Of a stretch of 64,000 bases of DNA, positions 15,909 to 24,136 are shown in pieces. Numbering within the stretch: the stretch's first letter is position 1; every line of letters begins with the position of its first letter. The notes under the pieces are model-generated. The model was not told the origin of the DNA and searched no databases. It was given only the letters and a program-made list of their open reading frames with translations. The stretch lies in NCBI RefSeq assembly GCF_903819215.1, contig NZ_CAIJCT010000016.1, one strand, 5' to 3'. The stretch is from Aedoeadaptatus coxii. GTDB taxonomy: Bacteria > Bacillota > Clostridia > Tissierellales > Peptoniphilaceae. Made by a program: the position numbers and the translations under genes.

Positions 15909-17117
15909 TCACAACTTTTGTTCGCATTCAGAGTTAAAGTTCAAGAATTGGTAAGCAATTAAACAATTGATCAGTGTACCGAATGGCAATATGCTTTCGT
16001 CCACTTCAAAGCAACTATTGTGTGCTTCGGCGCCAAACCCTCCCGCTTCATTACGGGTACCCAAAAATCCAAATGCCGCAGGATAATTTTCGCCGTAACG
16101 GCTAAAGGGTTCAGAAGCATACCACTTATGCCCACTGACTAATTTGTCTCCTAAATCTTCATGTAAATATTCTCGAATACTTTGGGTAAATTTAGCGTCA
16201 TTACACAGAGGTGTATAGATTGTAGATTTAAAAAGTGTTGCCTCACAGTTCTGCGCTTTAGCCGCATTGACTGAAACTTCTTCTAGAATTTTCGCCGCCT
16301 TATAGCCGGAGTCTAAATCAAAAAAACGCAATGATCCTCCGATTTTTACTTCATCGGGAATAGCATTCCATGAATCTCCTCCATGAATTGTCGTAAGACC
16401 TAAGCTTACCGGATGATCCGGATCCATGCGATTCGCCCAAGCAGATCCCAAAGCATTAATGATGGTTGCCGCTGCAAACAAAGGATTTCGCGACAAATCG
16501 GGCCGCGAACAATGCCCTCCTTTTCCGCTTACCGATAGATCTATGGGGAATACGCCCGACATTACAGGCCCTTCAGTTAAGGAAAGCAATCCACTCTCTA
16601 CAAAGCTTGCAACATGCATGCCCCATATGCCGTCAATAGGCTCCAGATTTTTCAGTGCTTCCAGCATGGGGAGAATACCCTTTCCAATTTCTTCCCCTTC
16701 TTCAAATGCAAATAAAAGTCGTCCCGAAAGTTTTTCTTTCATTTCAGACATTATTTTCATTGTCCATAATGCCATCGTCATATGAGCGTCATGCCCACAA
16801 AGATGGGAAACACCCTTCCGCTTCGATACCGTTCGTTTCGTTCCTTTTAAATTTTGATTATCCTCGGAAATAGGAAGTGCATCGATGTCACTTCTAATTA
16901 CTAAAGTCTTGCCCTTCCGACCCGTGTCCAGCACAGCAATAAAACCCGTACCTTCCGCATCGTAAATGTCAAGGCCTAAAGACTTTGCATAATTTTTCAA
17001 AAATGTAGAGGTTTCAAACTCGTACCCGCTTTCTTCGGGATGTTCATGCAGATACTTCATAATTGAAAGAAATTCACTTTCGCTTACATCTATCTGTTTC
17101 TTTATATACTTTATCAT
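15909..17117 (-). CDS. M20D-type metallopeptidase/amidohydrolase
   Basis: 402 residues, cytosolic, no signal peptide. The binuclear metal site can be followed: RSDIDALPI near 96, HLCGHDAHMTM near 126-136, FEEGEE near 160 and HNSCFEVDES near the C-terminus; the middle holds the dimerisation lid (SVSGKGGHCSRPD). M20D enzymes hydrolyse N-acyl amino acids or small amide conjugates, releasing the free amino acid. It is transcribed in the same direction as, and just after, the methionine gamma-lyase-like gene but behind a terminator, so expression is probably partly coupled. Possible job: freeing a sulfur amino acid from an imported conjugate (inference). Confidence 0.85.
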   Translation of the reverse strand: MIKYIKKQIDVSESEFLSIMKYLHEHPEESGYEFETSTFLKNYAKSLGLDIYDAEGTGFIAVLDTGRKGKTLVIRSDIDALPISEDNQNLKGTKRTVSKRKGVSHLCGHDAHMTMALWTMKIMSEMKEKLSGRLLFAFEEGEEIGKGILPMLEALKNLEPIDGIWGMHVASFVESGLLSLTEGPVMSGVFPIDLSVSGKGGHCSRPDLSRNPLFAAATIINALGSAWANRMDPDHPVSLGLTTIHGGDSWNAIPDEVKIGGSLRFFDLDSGYKAAKILEEVSVNAAKAQNCEATLFKSTIYTPLCNDAKFTQSIREYLHEDLGDKLVSGHKWYASEPFSRYGENYPAAFGFLGTRNEAGGFGAEAHNSCFEVDESILPFGTLINCLIAYQFLNFNSECEQKL

Positions 17118-17141
17118 GTTTTCCCTTCCAAATATAAAGCA

Positions 17142-17166
17142 AAAAAGGACCTCGAGGGTCCTTTTT
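17142..17166 (-). terminator. terminator overlapping the stop of the gamma-lyase gene
   Basis: 10-bp stem AAAAAGGACC (17142-17151) with 17157-17166, five-base loop, U-run in the minus-strand RNA. The last bases of the stop codon are in the stem. It separates the transporter operon from the M20 gene. Confidence 0.8.
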
Positions 17167-18367
17167 ATTGAATCGCTGCAAGTCCTTTCGAAATATCCGC
17201 GATGATATCGTCCGGATCTTCCAGGCCGATGGACATTCTGATCAGGTTTTCTTTAATACCCATGCTTTCGAGGATAGATTGTGAGTATCCCTTATGTGTC
17301 ATAACAATAGGTATTTCAACTAAGGTGTCACAGTCGCCTAGGCTAACCGCTAATTTCGAAAGATTGACGTGTTCCACAAAGCGAACCGCATCTTCATATT
17401 TTCCCTTTATTTCGAAACTCAAAATGCCGCCGAAGCCGTTTTTCATTTGCCGATTCGCAACGGCATAGGAAGGATCAGACTTTATGCCCGGATAATGAAC
17501 TTTTTCGATCAAAGGATGGTTGAGTAAAAATTCCACAACTTTTTGCGTATTCTTATTGTGCCTTTCCATTCTGGCGGAAAAAGTCTTGAGCCCGCGGATT
17601 AAAAGCCATGCATCAAAGGGACTGATCACGCTTCCAAATAGGCACATGTATTGAAATCTCAGACGATCAGCATAGTCCTTGTCGTTGGAAATAGCAACGC
17701 CTCCCACGACATCTCCGTGACCGCAAATATATTTCGATGCACTATGCACTACCACATCTACGCCCAGCTCTAGAGGATTTTGATGATAGGGAGTGGCAAA
17801 GGTGTTATCGATTACTACTTTTATATCGTGTTTTTTAGCTATCTCACAGACTTTTCCGATATCGATAACACCCAGTAAAGGATTGTCGGGGCTTTCAAAG
17901 TAAATGACCTTCGTGTCCGGCGTAATCCTATCTTCTAAATCGTGTAGATTTTGTAAATCTGCTATTTGATGACGAATACCGAATTGTTTTAGCGTCTTCG
18001 TTACAAAATTAAACGTATTACCATACAGCGTATGATTAATAATGATTTCGTCGCCGGCTTCGAGCAAGGACATAATCACAGAGCTTATCGCTCCCATTCC
18101 CGATGAAAATCCCACCGCATATTTGCCTTTTTCCAGCGTTGCCATCAGCTGTTCAAAGACCTTTATCGTTGGATTCCCACCACGAGTATATACATAATCA
18201 TCTTCATCGCTTCCCATTGCTTCCGTAACCTGATCGATCGTTTGAAACGTGAAGTTTGAACTTTGAACAATGGGCATGGACATCGCTCTATATGGAAACT
18301 GTTCCATGTCATATCCATGGATACATTGCGTATAAATACTCTCATTCTTATCTAATCGCTTATTCAA
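17165..18367 (-). CDS. PLP-dependent methionine gamma-lyase / trans-sulfuration enzyme
   Basis: 400 residues of the Cys/Met metabolism PLP family. A TTG start at 18367 is preferred: AAGGAGGGGACCG precedes it and it overlaps the stop of the AhpD-like gene by eight bases; the longer frame from 18406 has no site. The PLP lysine is in HSASKYICGHGD, the Asp in VVIDNTFATP, and YTRGGNPT is the cofactor phosphate loop from the neighbouring subunit. The loop holding the specificity cysteine of classical methionine gamma-lyases (LYGCT) reads LYGNTF here, so substrate preference may differ. Expected reaction: gamma- or beta-elimination of Met, Cys or homocysteine to a thiol or sulfide, ammonia and an oxoacid. 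Confidence 0.85.
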   Translation of the reverse strand: MNKRLDKNESIYTQCIHGYDMEQFPYRAMSMPIVQSSNFTFQTIDQVTEAMGSDEDDYVYTRGGNPTIKVFEQLMATLEKGKYAVGFSSGMGAISSVIMSLLEAGDEIIINHTLYGNTFNFVTKTLKQFGIRHQIADLQNLHDLEDRITPDTKVIYFESPDNPLLGVIDIGKVCEIAKKHDIKVVIDNTFATPYHQNPLELGVDVVVHSASKYICGHGDVVGGVAISNDKDYADRLRFQYMCLFGSVISPFDAWLLIRGLKTFSARMERHNKNTQKVVEFLLNHPLIEKVHYPGIKSDPSYAVANRQMKNGFGGILSFEIKGKYEDAVRFVEHVNLSKLAVSLGDCDTLVEIPIVMTHKGYSQSILESMGIKENLIRMSIGLEDPDDIIADISKGLAAIQ

Positions 18368-18716
18368 CGGTCCCCTCCTTTTCAACGAGCTGATCAAAGC
18401 AATCAAGCGCCAACTGACTATACTTAAGTCCGGGGCACGATTGAAGTACGATAGCGAGCTCCAAACACTCTACAAGTTCTTCACGCGTACAGCCAAGTTC
18501 GTATAGGGCAATCGTGTGGTGAATCACACATTCATCGCATTTAATCATAATGCTCATAGCAAGGGATATAAGTTCCTTTGTTTTGGCATTCAGCGCTCCT
18601 TCGCTTCGCGCCGTAGTCGTAATGTCAAATAATCCGTTCATTACCTCCGGCATGGCTTGAATCAAGCGCTTGCGAGCGTCTTTCGTCTTATTGAATTTAT
18701 CTCTATAAAGTTCCAT
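18360..18716 (-). CDS. carboxymuconolactone decarboxylase / AhpD-like protein
   Basis: 118 residues, all-helical CMD fold. The AhpD-type redox motif is present, C60-D-E-C63 followed by H66-H67, in IKCDECVIHHTIALYELG. Such proteins act as thiol peroxidase-type reductants or disulfide-active partners; many family members remain uncharacterised. Its start lies within the end of the ABC ATPase gene (14-base overlap) and its stop overlaps the gamma-lyase start, so it is tightly built into the operon. A thiol-handling or peroxide-protection role beside sulfur amino acid breakdown is a reasonable inference. Confidence 0.8.
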   Translation of the reverse strand: MELYRDKFNKTKDARKRLIQAMPEVMNGLFDITTTARSEGALNAKTKELISLAMSIMIKCDECVIHHTIALYELGCTREELVECLELAIVLQSCPGLKYSQLALDCFDQLVEKEGTVE

Positions 18717-20613
18717 TGGATCGCATTTCCTCCATAGCCTTTGTAATGTTGAAGATCACTTTTTTCATTTGGAAACTCGAGCATCCTACATTGAGAAATA
18801 TAATACCCGATAAGCTCGGATTGATTTCCGATCCCATCGTCGGGATAGCATAAGCTTTTTCTTTCCAAAAGCTCCTCAACTTTTTGTCCGATAGTCCCAT
18901 AGAGCGACAGTCGACGGGAAGGATATAGCTTTTTTCATACTCCGTCGGCACAGACAAGCCTCCTTTAATTAAGCAATCACTCAAGTTGTCATAATTTTCT
19001 TTTAAGATAAGCTTCGCGGCCTCCAACCAGTCAAGATTATTCTGTAAATCTTTCATAATCATTTCATCTAAACAGGAGGGCTCGGGATAATATTTCTCGC
19101 AATAAGATTCGGTAAAGTCTTGTGAAAACTTATCATTATTACTTAAAACAATGGAAAAACCAAGACCCGGTATATTAAACGATTCTGCAGGGCTCATAAT
19201 GGAAAAAGCAGGCGTGTTGACATCCCGTGTAAAATCGAGAACTGTTCTGAATGATTTAGGCTCATATAAAAAGTCTGGCTTTTCTTCCAAACTTACGAGA
19301 ACGAGATTTTTTTCACTGGCAAATTCAGCAATCTCGTTTAACACTTCGCCCGAATAGGCTGTCCCGAAATAAAAATCGGGATTTGACACTACTATAAGAT
19401 CCGTTCCGTCTTTAAGCCCGCCTTCCAATCGCTCCTTAATATCATTTGGAACTACATTGGTAATATCCAGTGCGTAGGTCTCACGCCCGGTGTTATGAAT
19501 CAATTTTTCGTACTTGATAACTTCAGAAGATAATACCAGAACCTTGCCCTTCCGATCGGCAAAATGTTCGACAATCTGACGAAGGGCAAGTTCACTGCTT
19601 TTGGCGTAAGAAATACTACTTTGGGCAATTCCAAAACCGTATTGTTTCTTAATCCAATTTGCCGCCGCTTGATAGAACTCGTTCGACAAAAAATCCTTTC
19701 CTGCCACATCACTGGATAATCTGGCGATCACCCTATCTCGTAATGTGGTAGGCATTTCATAATCTAAGTCATCTGTCGTCATAGAGTAAAGAGCATTTTC
19801 CGGCAAGACTTCGCGCCATTTTATAGAATTGGAATATCTCCGATTAACATCCCTGTCGACGGCGACCGTATCGGTGACAGATGATGTTTTGTTTAAAAAT
19901 TCTCGAGTCCTCTCTTCTTTCGGATCTGTAAAGATAACATTTGGCGGTCCTTCTTCGACGATGTATCCGCCTTCCATAAAGATAATCCTATCCGCCACTT
20001 CTTTTGCAAATTCCATCTCATGGGTTACGATCAACATGGTAGACGTTCGATCGATGGCGAGGTTTTTAATGACTTCTAAAACTTCTCCCTTTAACTCAGG
20101 ATCCAAAGCTGATGTCGGTTCGTCAAATAAAATTAATTTCGCATTGACTGCTACCGCTCGGGCAATACCTACACGTTGTTGCTCGCCACCCGATAGCGTA
20201 ACGGGATAAGCATTCGTCTTCGCACTTAAGCCGACTGTCTTTAACAGTTTTTCAGCTCTTCCTCGTGCCTCTTCCTTGTTCATTCCTTGAACGGTTACAA
20301 GAGGTTCCATAATGTTTTCGATTGCGGTCATGTTACGATACAAATTCGAACTTTGAAAGACCATTGATGCTTGGCTTCTTACGAACTTTATATTTTCTTT
20401 CGAGAGATTTGCAAAATCAACCGCCGTATCTCCAAATTGGATCGTGCCGGAGTCAGGTCTTTCAAGCAAGTTCAGGCAGCGCAACAAGGTCGATTTCCCC
20501 GTTCCCGAGGGCCCGATAATCGCTGTAGTCGTGCCCGGATCAATTTGTAGATCGACTCCTTTTAATACCTCCGTACCTGAAAAACTCTTTTTTAGTTTCG
20601 AAATTTTAATCAC
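18703..20613 (-). CDS. amino-acid ABC transporter ATPase fused to inactive PatB/MalY-like PLP-fold domain
   Basis: 636 residues, about 390 more than a GlnQ-type ATPase. Residues 1-245 are a polar amino acid ATPase: Walker A GPSGTGKST 34-42, Q-loop MVFQSSNLY, signature LSGGEQQRVGIARA 140-153, Walker B ILFDEPTSALD, H-loop VTHEM. From about 263 the sequence follows PatB/MalY C-S lyases: SIKWREVLPE, FYQAAANWIKKQYGF (313-327), SNPDFYFG, MSPAESFNIPGLG (473-485), VDCRSMGLSD. The PLP residues are lost: the Schiff-base lysine position (SKTFN in PatB) is E477, the pyridine-N aspartate (SDEIH) is L442, and NPHNPTG is NPDFYFG. The frame is intact and both domains lie in one ORF with no internal stop. I infer a ligand-sensing or regulatory domain on the ATPase, comparable in idea to the C-terminal domain of MetN. 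Confidence 0.88.
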   Translation of the reverse strand: MIKISKLKKSFSGTEVLKGVDLQIDPGTTTAIIGPSGTGKSTLLRCLNLLERPDSGTIQFGDTAVDFANLSKENIKFVRSQASMVFQSSNLYRNMTAIENIMEPLVTVQGMNKEEARGRAEKLLKTVGLSAKTNAYPVTLSGGEQQRVGIARAVAVNAKLILFDEPTSALDPELKGEVLEVIKNLAIDRTSTMLIVTHEMEFAKEVADRIIFMEGGYIVEEGPPNVIFTDPKEERTREFLNKTSSVTDTVAVDRDVNRRYSNSIKWREVLPENALYSMTTDDLDYEMPTTLRDRVIARLSSDVAGKDFLSNEFYQAAANWIKKQYGFGIAQSSISYAKSSELALRQIVEHFADRKGKVLVLSSEVIKYEKLIHNTGRETYALDITNVVPNDIKERLEGGLKDGTDLIVVSNPDFYFGTAYSGEVLNEIAEFASEKNLVLVSLEEKPDFLYEPKSFRTVLDFTRDVNTPAFSIMSPAESFNIPGLGFSIVLSNNDKFSQDFTESYCEKYYPEPSCLDEMIMKDLQNNLDWLEAAKLILKENYDNLSDCLIKGGLSVPTEYEKSYILPVDCRSMGLSDKKLRSFWKEKAYAIPTMGSEINPSLSGIIFLNVGCSSFQMKKVIFNITKAMEEMRSNGTL

Positions 20614-20625
20614 ACTATCACCTCC

Positions 20626-21309
20626 CTACTTTTTATAGGCAACCGAAATTCGTCTTTCGAATTTCTTTTGGAATTGTGTCACGACAATAATAATTGCCCA
20701 GTAAAAAACAGCGGCAATCAAGTAAGTTTCTAATGTTCTGTAGGTTACGGCTGCGGTATATTGAGCGCTTCCCATAATGTCCATAATGCCGACAGTCATC
20801 CCCAATGAAGTCATTTTAATAAGATCCAGGAAAGCGTTAATAATAGATGGGGTTGCCGCAACACTGGCTTGTGGCAAAATTACCCGTCGCATCGCCGTGG
20901 GAAGGGACATCCCAAAAGAAATGCTCGCTTCATACTGTCCACGATCCACACTATCAATAGCCCCTCTTAAAATCTCTGAAATATAAGCCGCACTATTTAA
21001 TGATAAGCAAATAGCCAGAGCCGCTGTTTTCGGAATAGCCTTCAGAGGCTCGATTACTTCCGGTAAACCGTAATAGAAAATGAACAACTGGATAAGAACA
21101 GGTGTAGCTCGACAATACGCTTTAAAAACATTAATGACAGAATTAATTGCCTTATTATTCAACAACTGCAAAACGGTTATGAGTACCGCCAACACCAATG
21201 CAATAGAAAAAGAGACTAAAGATAAATACGCCGTTATCTTTAGCCCTTTTACTAACATTGGAAACATTTGTCTAAAATAAGGCAAAAATTGATTAATAAA
21301 ATAATCCAT
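20626..21309 (-). CDS. polar amino acid ABC transporter permease (HisM/GlnP family)
   Basis: 227-residue membrane permease. Helices at about 15-40, 60-85, 90-110 and 190-215; the EAA-type loop is GQYEASISFGMSLPTAMRRVILPQA near 143-167, typical of His/Glu/Arg/opine importers. It probably homodimerises since the operon has one permease gene. Twelve bases separate it from the ATPase-fusion gene and 23 from the binding-protein gene. Amino acid selectivity cannot be read. Confidence 0.9.
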   Translation of the reverse strand: MDYFINQFLPYFRQMFPMLVKGLKITAYLSLVSFSIALVLAVLITVLQLLNNKAINSVINVFKAYCRATPVLIQLFIFYYGLPEVIEPLKAIPKTAALAICLSLNSAAYISEILRGAIDSVDRGQYEASISFGMSLPTAMRRVILPQASVAATPSIINAFLDLIKMTSLGMTVGIMDIMGSAQYTAAVTYRTLETYLIAAVFYWAIIIVVTQFQKKFERRISVAYKK

Positions 21310-21332
21310 TTTCGCTCCTTTTTTTAGATTCT

Positions 21333-22190
21333 TTATTCAGCTTTTGTAATGTCCATTCCTATCCATTTTTCTGAAATTTGCTTTAACGTCCCGTCTGCTT
21401 GAATATCCGCAATAAATGCGTTGATTGCGTCGAGCAATTCCTTATTATCTTTCTTAACGACTAAAGTACCGGGTTCGCTTTTAAATGCAGGTGTAACTTT
21501 TAGGGGGAGACCGGTTTCTTTAATTGCCGTTAAGCCTTGAATATCTTGAGCTAAGCAGCCGTCGAGTTTGCCATTGGCAACTTCTTTTAACATGCCGTCC
21601 AAAGTGGCGGAGTTGAAAATTTCCCATTTAACATCGCCATTGGGATACATTTTGTCAATATCTGCTTTCATATTGTTGCCGGCACCGACACCAATAGTTT
21701 TTCCTGCTAAATCTTCAGCAGTTTTAATGTCTTTTTCGTCTTCTTTTACAATAAGAACAGATTTGAAATAAGAAATAGGTTCAGAGAATGCATAGCGTTG
21801 TTCACGTTCGGGGGTCGGGCCCATTTGTGCTGCAACAACTTGCGCTCTGTCCGTATCGAGTAATCCTAAAAGACCGGAGAAGTCTGCTTGTTCCCAGTTA
21901 ACTTTAATGCCCGTTCTCTTTTCAAACTCGTTCCAAATGTCGATATCATAACCGACAAGTTTTCCGTCTTCCATGTACTCAAAAGGTTTGTATCCCGGAG
22001 ATGTCGCAATAGTGATTTCAGAAATATCTAAACCATATTTCTTATCAGCAGAAGCGGTTGCCTCCGGTTTATTCGAGTTGGCGTTTTCTTTTTTCGCATT
22101 ATTTGTTTCGGCTTTTCCGCAAGATGCAAGCAACATCAAGGTCGCCACCATTAACAAAACATACGAGAACTTTTTAAAATAGTGTTTCAT
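21333..22190 (-). CDS. amino acid-binding lipoprotein (SBP_bac_3)
   Basis: 285 residues. The signal peptide MKHYFKKFSYVLLMVATLML ends in lipobox LASC with lipidated C24, followed by a low-complexity linker rich in Asn, Lys and Glu. The family-3 binding fold is seen in ATSPGYKPFEYMEDGKLVGY, DIWNEFEKRTG, a QADFSGLLGLLDTDRAQVV strand and the GKTIGVGAGNN hinge. It starts the operon and supplies the ligand to the permease/ATPase-fusion importer. Given the downstream enzymes, cystine, methionine or an S-conjugate are the leading candidate ligands (inference). Confidence 0.9.
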   Translation of the reverse strand: MKHYFKKFSYVLLMVATLMLLASCGKAETNNAKKENANSNKPEATASADKKYGLDISEITIATSPGYKPFEYMEDGKLVGYDIDIWNEFEKRTGIKVNWEQADFSGLLGLLDTDRAQVVAAQMGPTPEREQRYAFSEPISYFKSVLIVKEDEKDIKTAEDLAGKTIGVGAGNNMKADIDKMYPNGDVKWEIFNSATLDGMLKEVANGKLDGCLAQDIQGLTAIKETGLPLKVTPAFKSEPGTLVVKKDNKELLDAINAFIADIQADGTLKQISEKWIGMDITKAE

Positions 22191-22251
22191 AAAGCACCTC
22201 TCATTTCTCTCTGCGCGACTTAAACCTCGTCGTCACAAAAAACAATAATCT

Positions 22252-22289
22252 TAACCGTAATTATACACTAGCAAAAAAGAAAACGGTTA
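22252..22289 (-). promoter_or_regulatory. promoter and inverted repeat of the sulfur amino acid operon
   Basis: TATAAT (22260-22265, minus) lies 70 bases before the binding-protein start. It is bracketed by a 7-bp inverted repeat, TAACCGT (22252-22258) and ACGGTTA (22283-22289); the upstream arm covers the -35 region, which is otherwise poor. No T-box or SAM riboswitch fits in the short leader. Confidence 0.5.
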
Positions 22290-22390
22290 CCTATTACTTT
22301 TTTTATTCTCTTCCGTACTTCTATTGATATTTTAAATAGCACGAAGCAAAAAATATGAAATTTAATTCTGCTTTCTATAAGATTGCAAAC

Positions 22391-22418
22391 AAAAAAGACG
22401 TGATCAAACACGTCTTTT
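22391..22418 (-). terminator. terminator after hcp
   Basis: 10-bp stem AAAAGACGTG (22393-22402) with CACGTCTTTT (22409-22418), six-base loop, U-run on the minus-strand RNA. Confidence 0.87.
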
Positions 22419-22425
22419 CTTCTAT

Positions 22426-24051
22426 TTATGCTTCTATCATTGTCTTTATATCTTCTTCCACTGTGGTGTTCGGTGCGATGTTGAAGTTTTCCACAAGGAC
22501 GTTGACCACATTGGGGCTTAGGAATGCGGGAAGGGTCGGTCCCAGATGAATGTTTTTCACGCCGAGGGAAAGGAGTGCCAAGAGCACGATAACGGCTTTT
22601 TGTTCATACCAGGCGATATTGTAAGCGATGGGCAGTTCGTTAATGTCGTTCAGCCCGAAGATTTCCTGTAATTTCATGGCGATAAGGGCGAGGGAATAGG
22701 AATCGTTACATTGGCCGGCGTCGAGAACTCTCGGAATGCCGCCGATGTCGCCTAAATGAAGTTTGTTATAGCGGTATTTCGCACAACCCGCCGTTAAGAT
22801 GACCGTATTATCGGGTAGGGCTTTTGCAAATTCTTCATAATAGTTGCGATCACTTTGTCTGCCGTCGCAGCCGCCCATGACGACGAATTTTTTAATGGCG
22901 CCGCCTTTAACAGCATCCACTACTTTATCCGCCAATGCAAATACTTGGTTGTGAGCGAAACCGCCGACGATGGTGCCCGATTCGATTTTTTCCGGGGCCT
23001 GACATTGTTTGGCCTGTTCGATTAAGGCGGAGAAATCTTTTACGCCGTCTTTTTCTTCCACGACTTTGGCGCCTGGGAAAGCAGCCACGCCCGTGGTGTA
23101 AAGGCGATGGATATAGCTGTCATCCTTCGGCGGAACGATGCAGTTCGTCGTCATAAGAATGGGGCCGTTAAAGGATTTAAATTCTTCTTTTTGATGCCAC
23201 CAGCTGCCGCCGTAATTGCCTACGAAATGGTCGTAGGTTTTAAAGGCGGGATAATAATTGGCGGGAAGCATTTCCGAATGGGTGTATACGTCGACGCCGG
23301 TGCCCTTCGTTTGTTCCAAAAGGGCTTCCATATCGCCGAGATCGTGGCCGGAAATTAAAATACCGGGATTGTTTCGCGGCTCCAATGAAACTTCCGTTAT
23401 TTCCGGATGACCGAATTTTGACGTATTGGCTTCATCTAAAAGGGCCATGGCTTTGACGCCGTATTCCCCTGTTTTTAAAGTAAGGGCTACGAGATCGTCG
23501 ACCGTTAAAGAATCGTCGGTGATTTTTTCGAGCGTGTCGGAGATAAAGGCGTGAACGTCTTCGTCGCGGAATCCCAACACATTGGCATGGCGCGTATAAG
23601 CCGCCATACCCTTTAAGCCGTAAGTTATGAGTTCGCGGAGAGAGCGAATGTCCTCATCTTCCGTGGCCATAACGCCGATGTAGCGCGCCCGTTCCTCGTC
23701 GGAAATGCCTTTGCGCATATCGAAGGTGGCTTCTAAGGGAAGGTCTTCCGTAGAATCCAATGATTCCATTAATTCTTCTTTTAAATTCAGCGTCTCGTCA
23801 ATGTATTTTTCAATACTTTCAGCGCTGAAGTTGGCGTTGGTAATCGTGGTAAAGAGATTGTCGGCGATGCGACCGTCCACTTCTTCCAAGCGATCGCCGA
23901 GGTCGCCGATGCGGTTTTTAACTTGGGCGAGCCATTTGGTGACGAAAATTAAATTATCTTGCAGATCGGCAACTTCCGCCGTTTTTCCGCAAACGCCTTT
24001 TACTGTACATCCTTTGTTTCGAGCGGTTTCTTGACATTGAAAGCAAAACAT
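22426..24051 (-). CDS. hcp: hybrid-cluster protein (hydroxylamine reductase)
   Basis: 541 residues, normal length. The N-terminal cysteines C3, C6, C15 and C21 (FCFQCQETARNKGC and GVCGK) bind the cubane cluster; the hybrid Fe-S-O cluster ligands lie in ISGHDL, TNCIVPP and CAKYRYNKL segments further on. Hcp reduces hydroxylamine and acts in nitric oxide/nitrosative stress, often as an S-nitrosylation or NO reductase enzyme. ATG at 24051 with AGGAGG upstream. The adjacent upstream gene encodes a Crp/Fnr regulator, and the intergenic region holds a matching palindrome. No Hcr-type reductase gene is next to it. Confidence 0.96.
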   Translation of the reverse strand: MFCFQCQETARNKGCTVKGVCGKTAEVADLQDNLIFVTKWLAQVKNRIGDLGDRLEEVDGRIADNLFTTITNANFSAESIEKYIDETLNLKEELMESLDSTEDLPLEATFDMRKGISDEERARYIGVMATEDEDIRSLRELITYGLKGMAAYTRHANVLGFRDEDVHAFISDTLEKITDDSLTVDDLVALTLKTGEYGVKAMALLDEANTSKFGHPEITEVSLEPRNNPGILISGHDLGDMEALLEQTKGTGVDVYTHSEMLPANYYPAFKTYDHFVGNYGGSWWHQKEEFKSFNGPILMTTNCIVPPKDDSYIHRLYTTGVAAFPGAKVVEEKDGVKDFSALIEQAKQCQAPEKIESGTIVGGFAHNQVFALADKVVDAVKGGAIKKFVVMGGCDGRQSDRNYYEEFAKALPDNTVILTAGCAKYRYNKLHLGDIGGIPRVLDAGQCNDSYSLALIAMKLQEIFGLNDINELPIAYNIAWYEQKAVIVLLALLSLGVKNIHLGPTLPAFLSPNVVNVLVENFNIAPNTTVEEDIKTMIEA

Positions 24052-24084
24052 ATGCTACCTCCTGTATCCTTCTGTTTCTGTTTC

Positions 24085-24133
24085 TATTCACAGTATAGGG
24101 GGAGGATGTTTCAATGTATGTAACCGTTGTTAC
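24085..24133 (-). promoter_or_regulatory. hcp promoter with Crp/Fnr-type operator near -41.5
   Basis: The palindrome GTAAC-cgtt-GTTAC (24120-24133) is centred at 24126.5. A -10 hexamer TATACT lies at 24092-24097 (minus), placing the start near 24085, so the palindrome centre falls at about -41.5, the class II activator position of Crp/Fnr proteins. No good -35 exists, as expected for an activated promoter. Binding by the adjacent regulator is inferred. Confidence 0.6.
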
Positions 24134-24136
24134 GTT

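Noticed and set aside
22191..22425. SAM riboswitch or T-box leader ahead of the sulfur amino acid operon
   Set aside because: The leader from the -10 to the start codon is only about 65 bases and lacks the expected stems.
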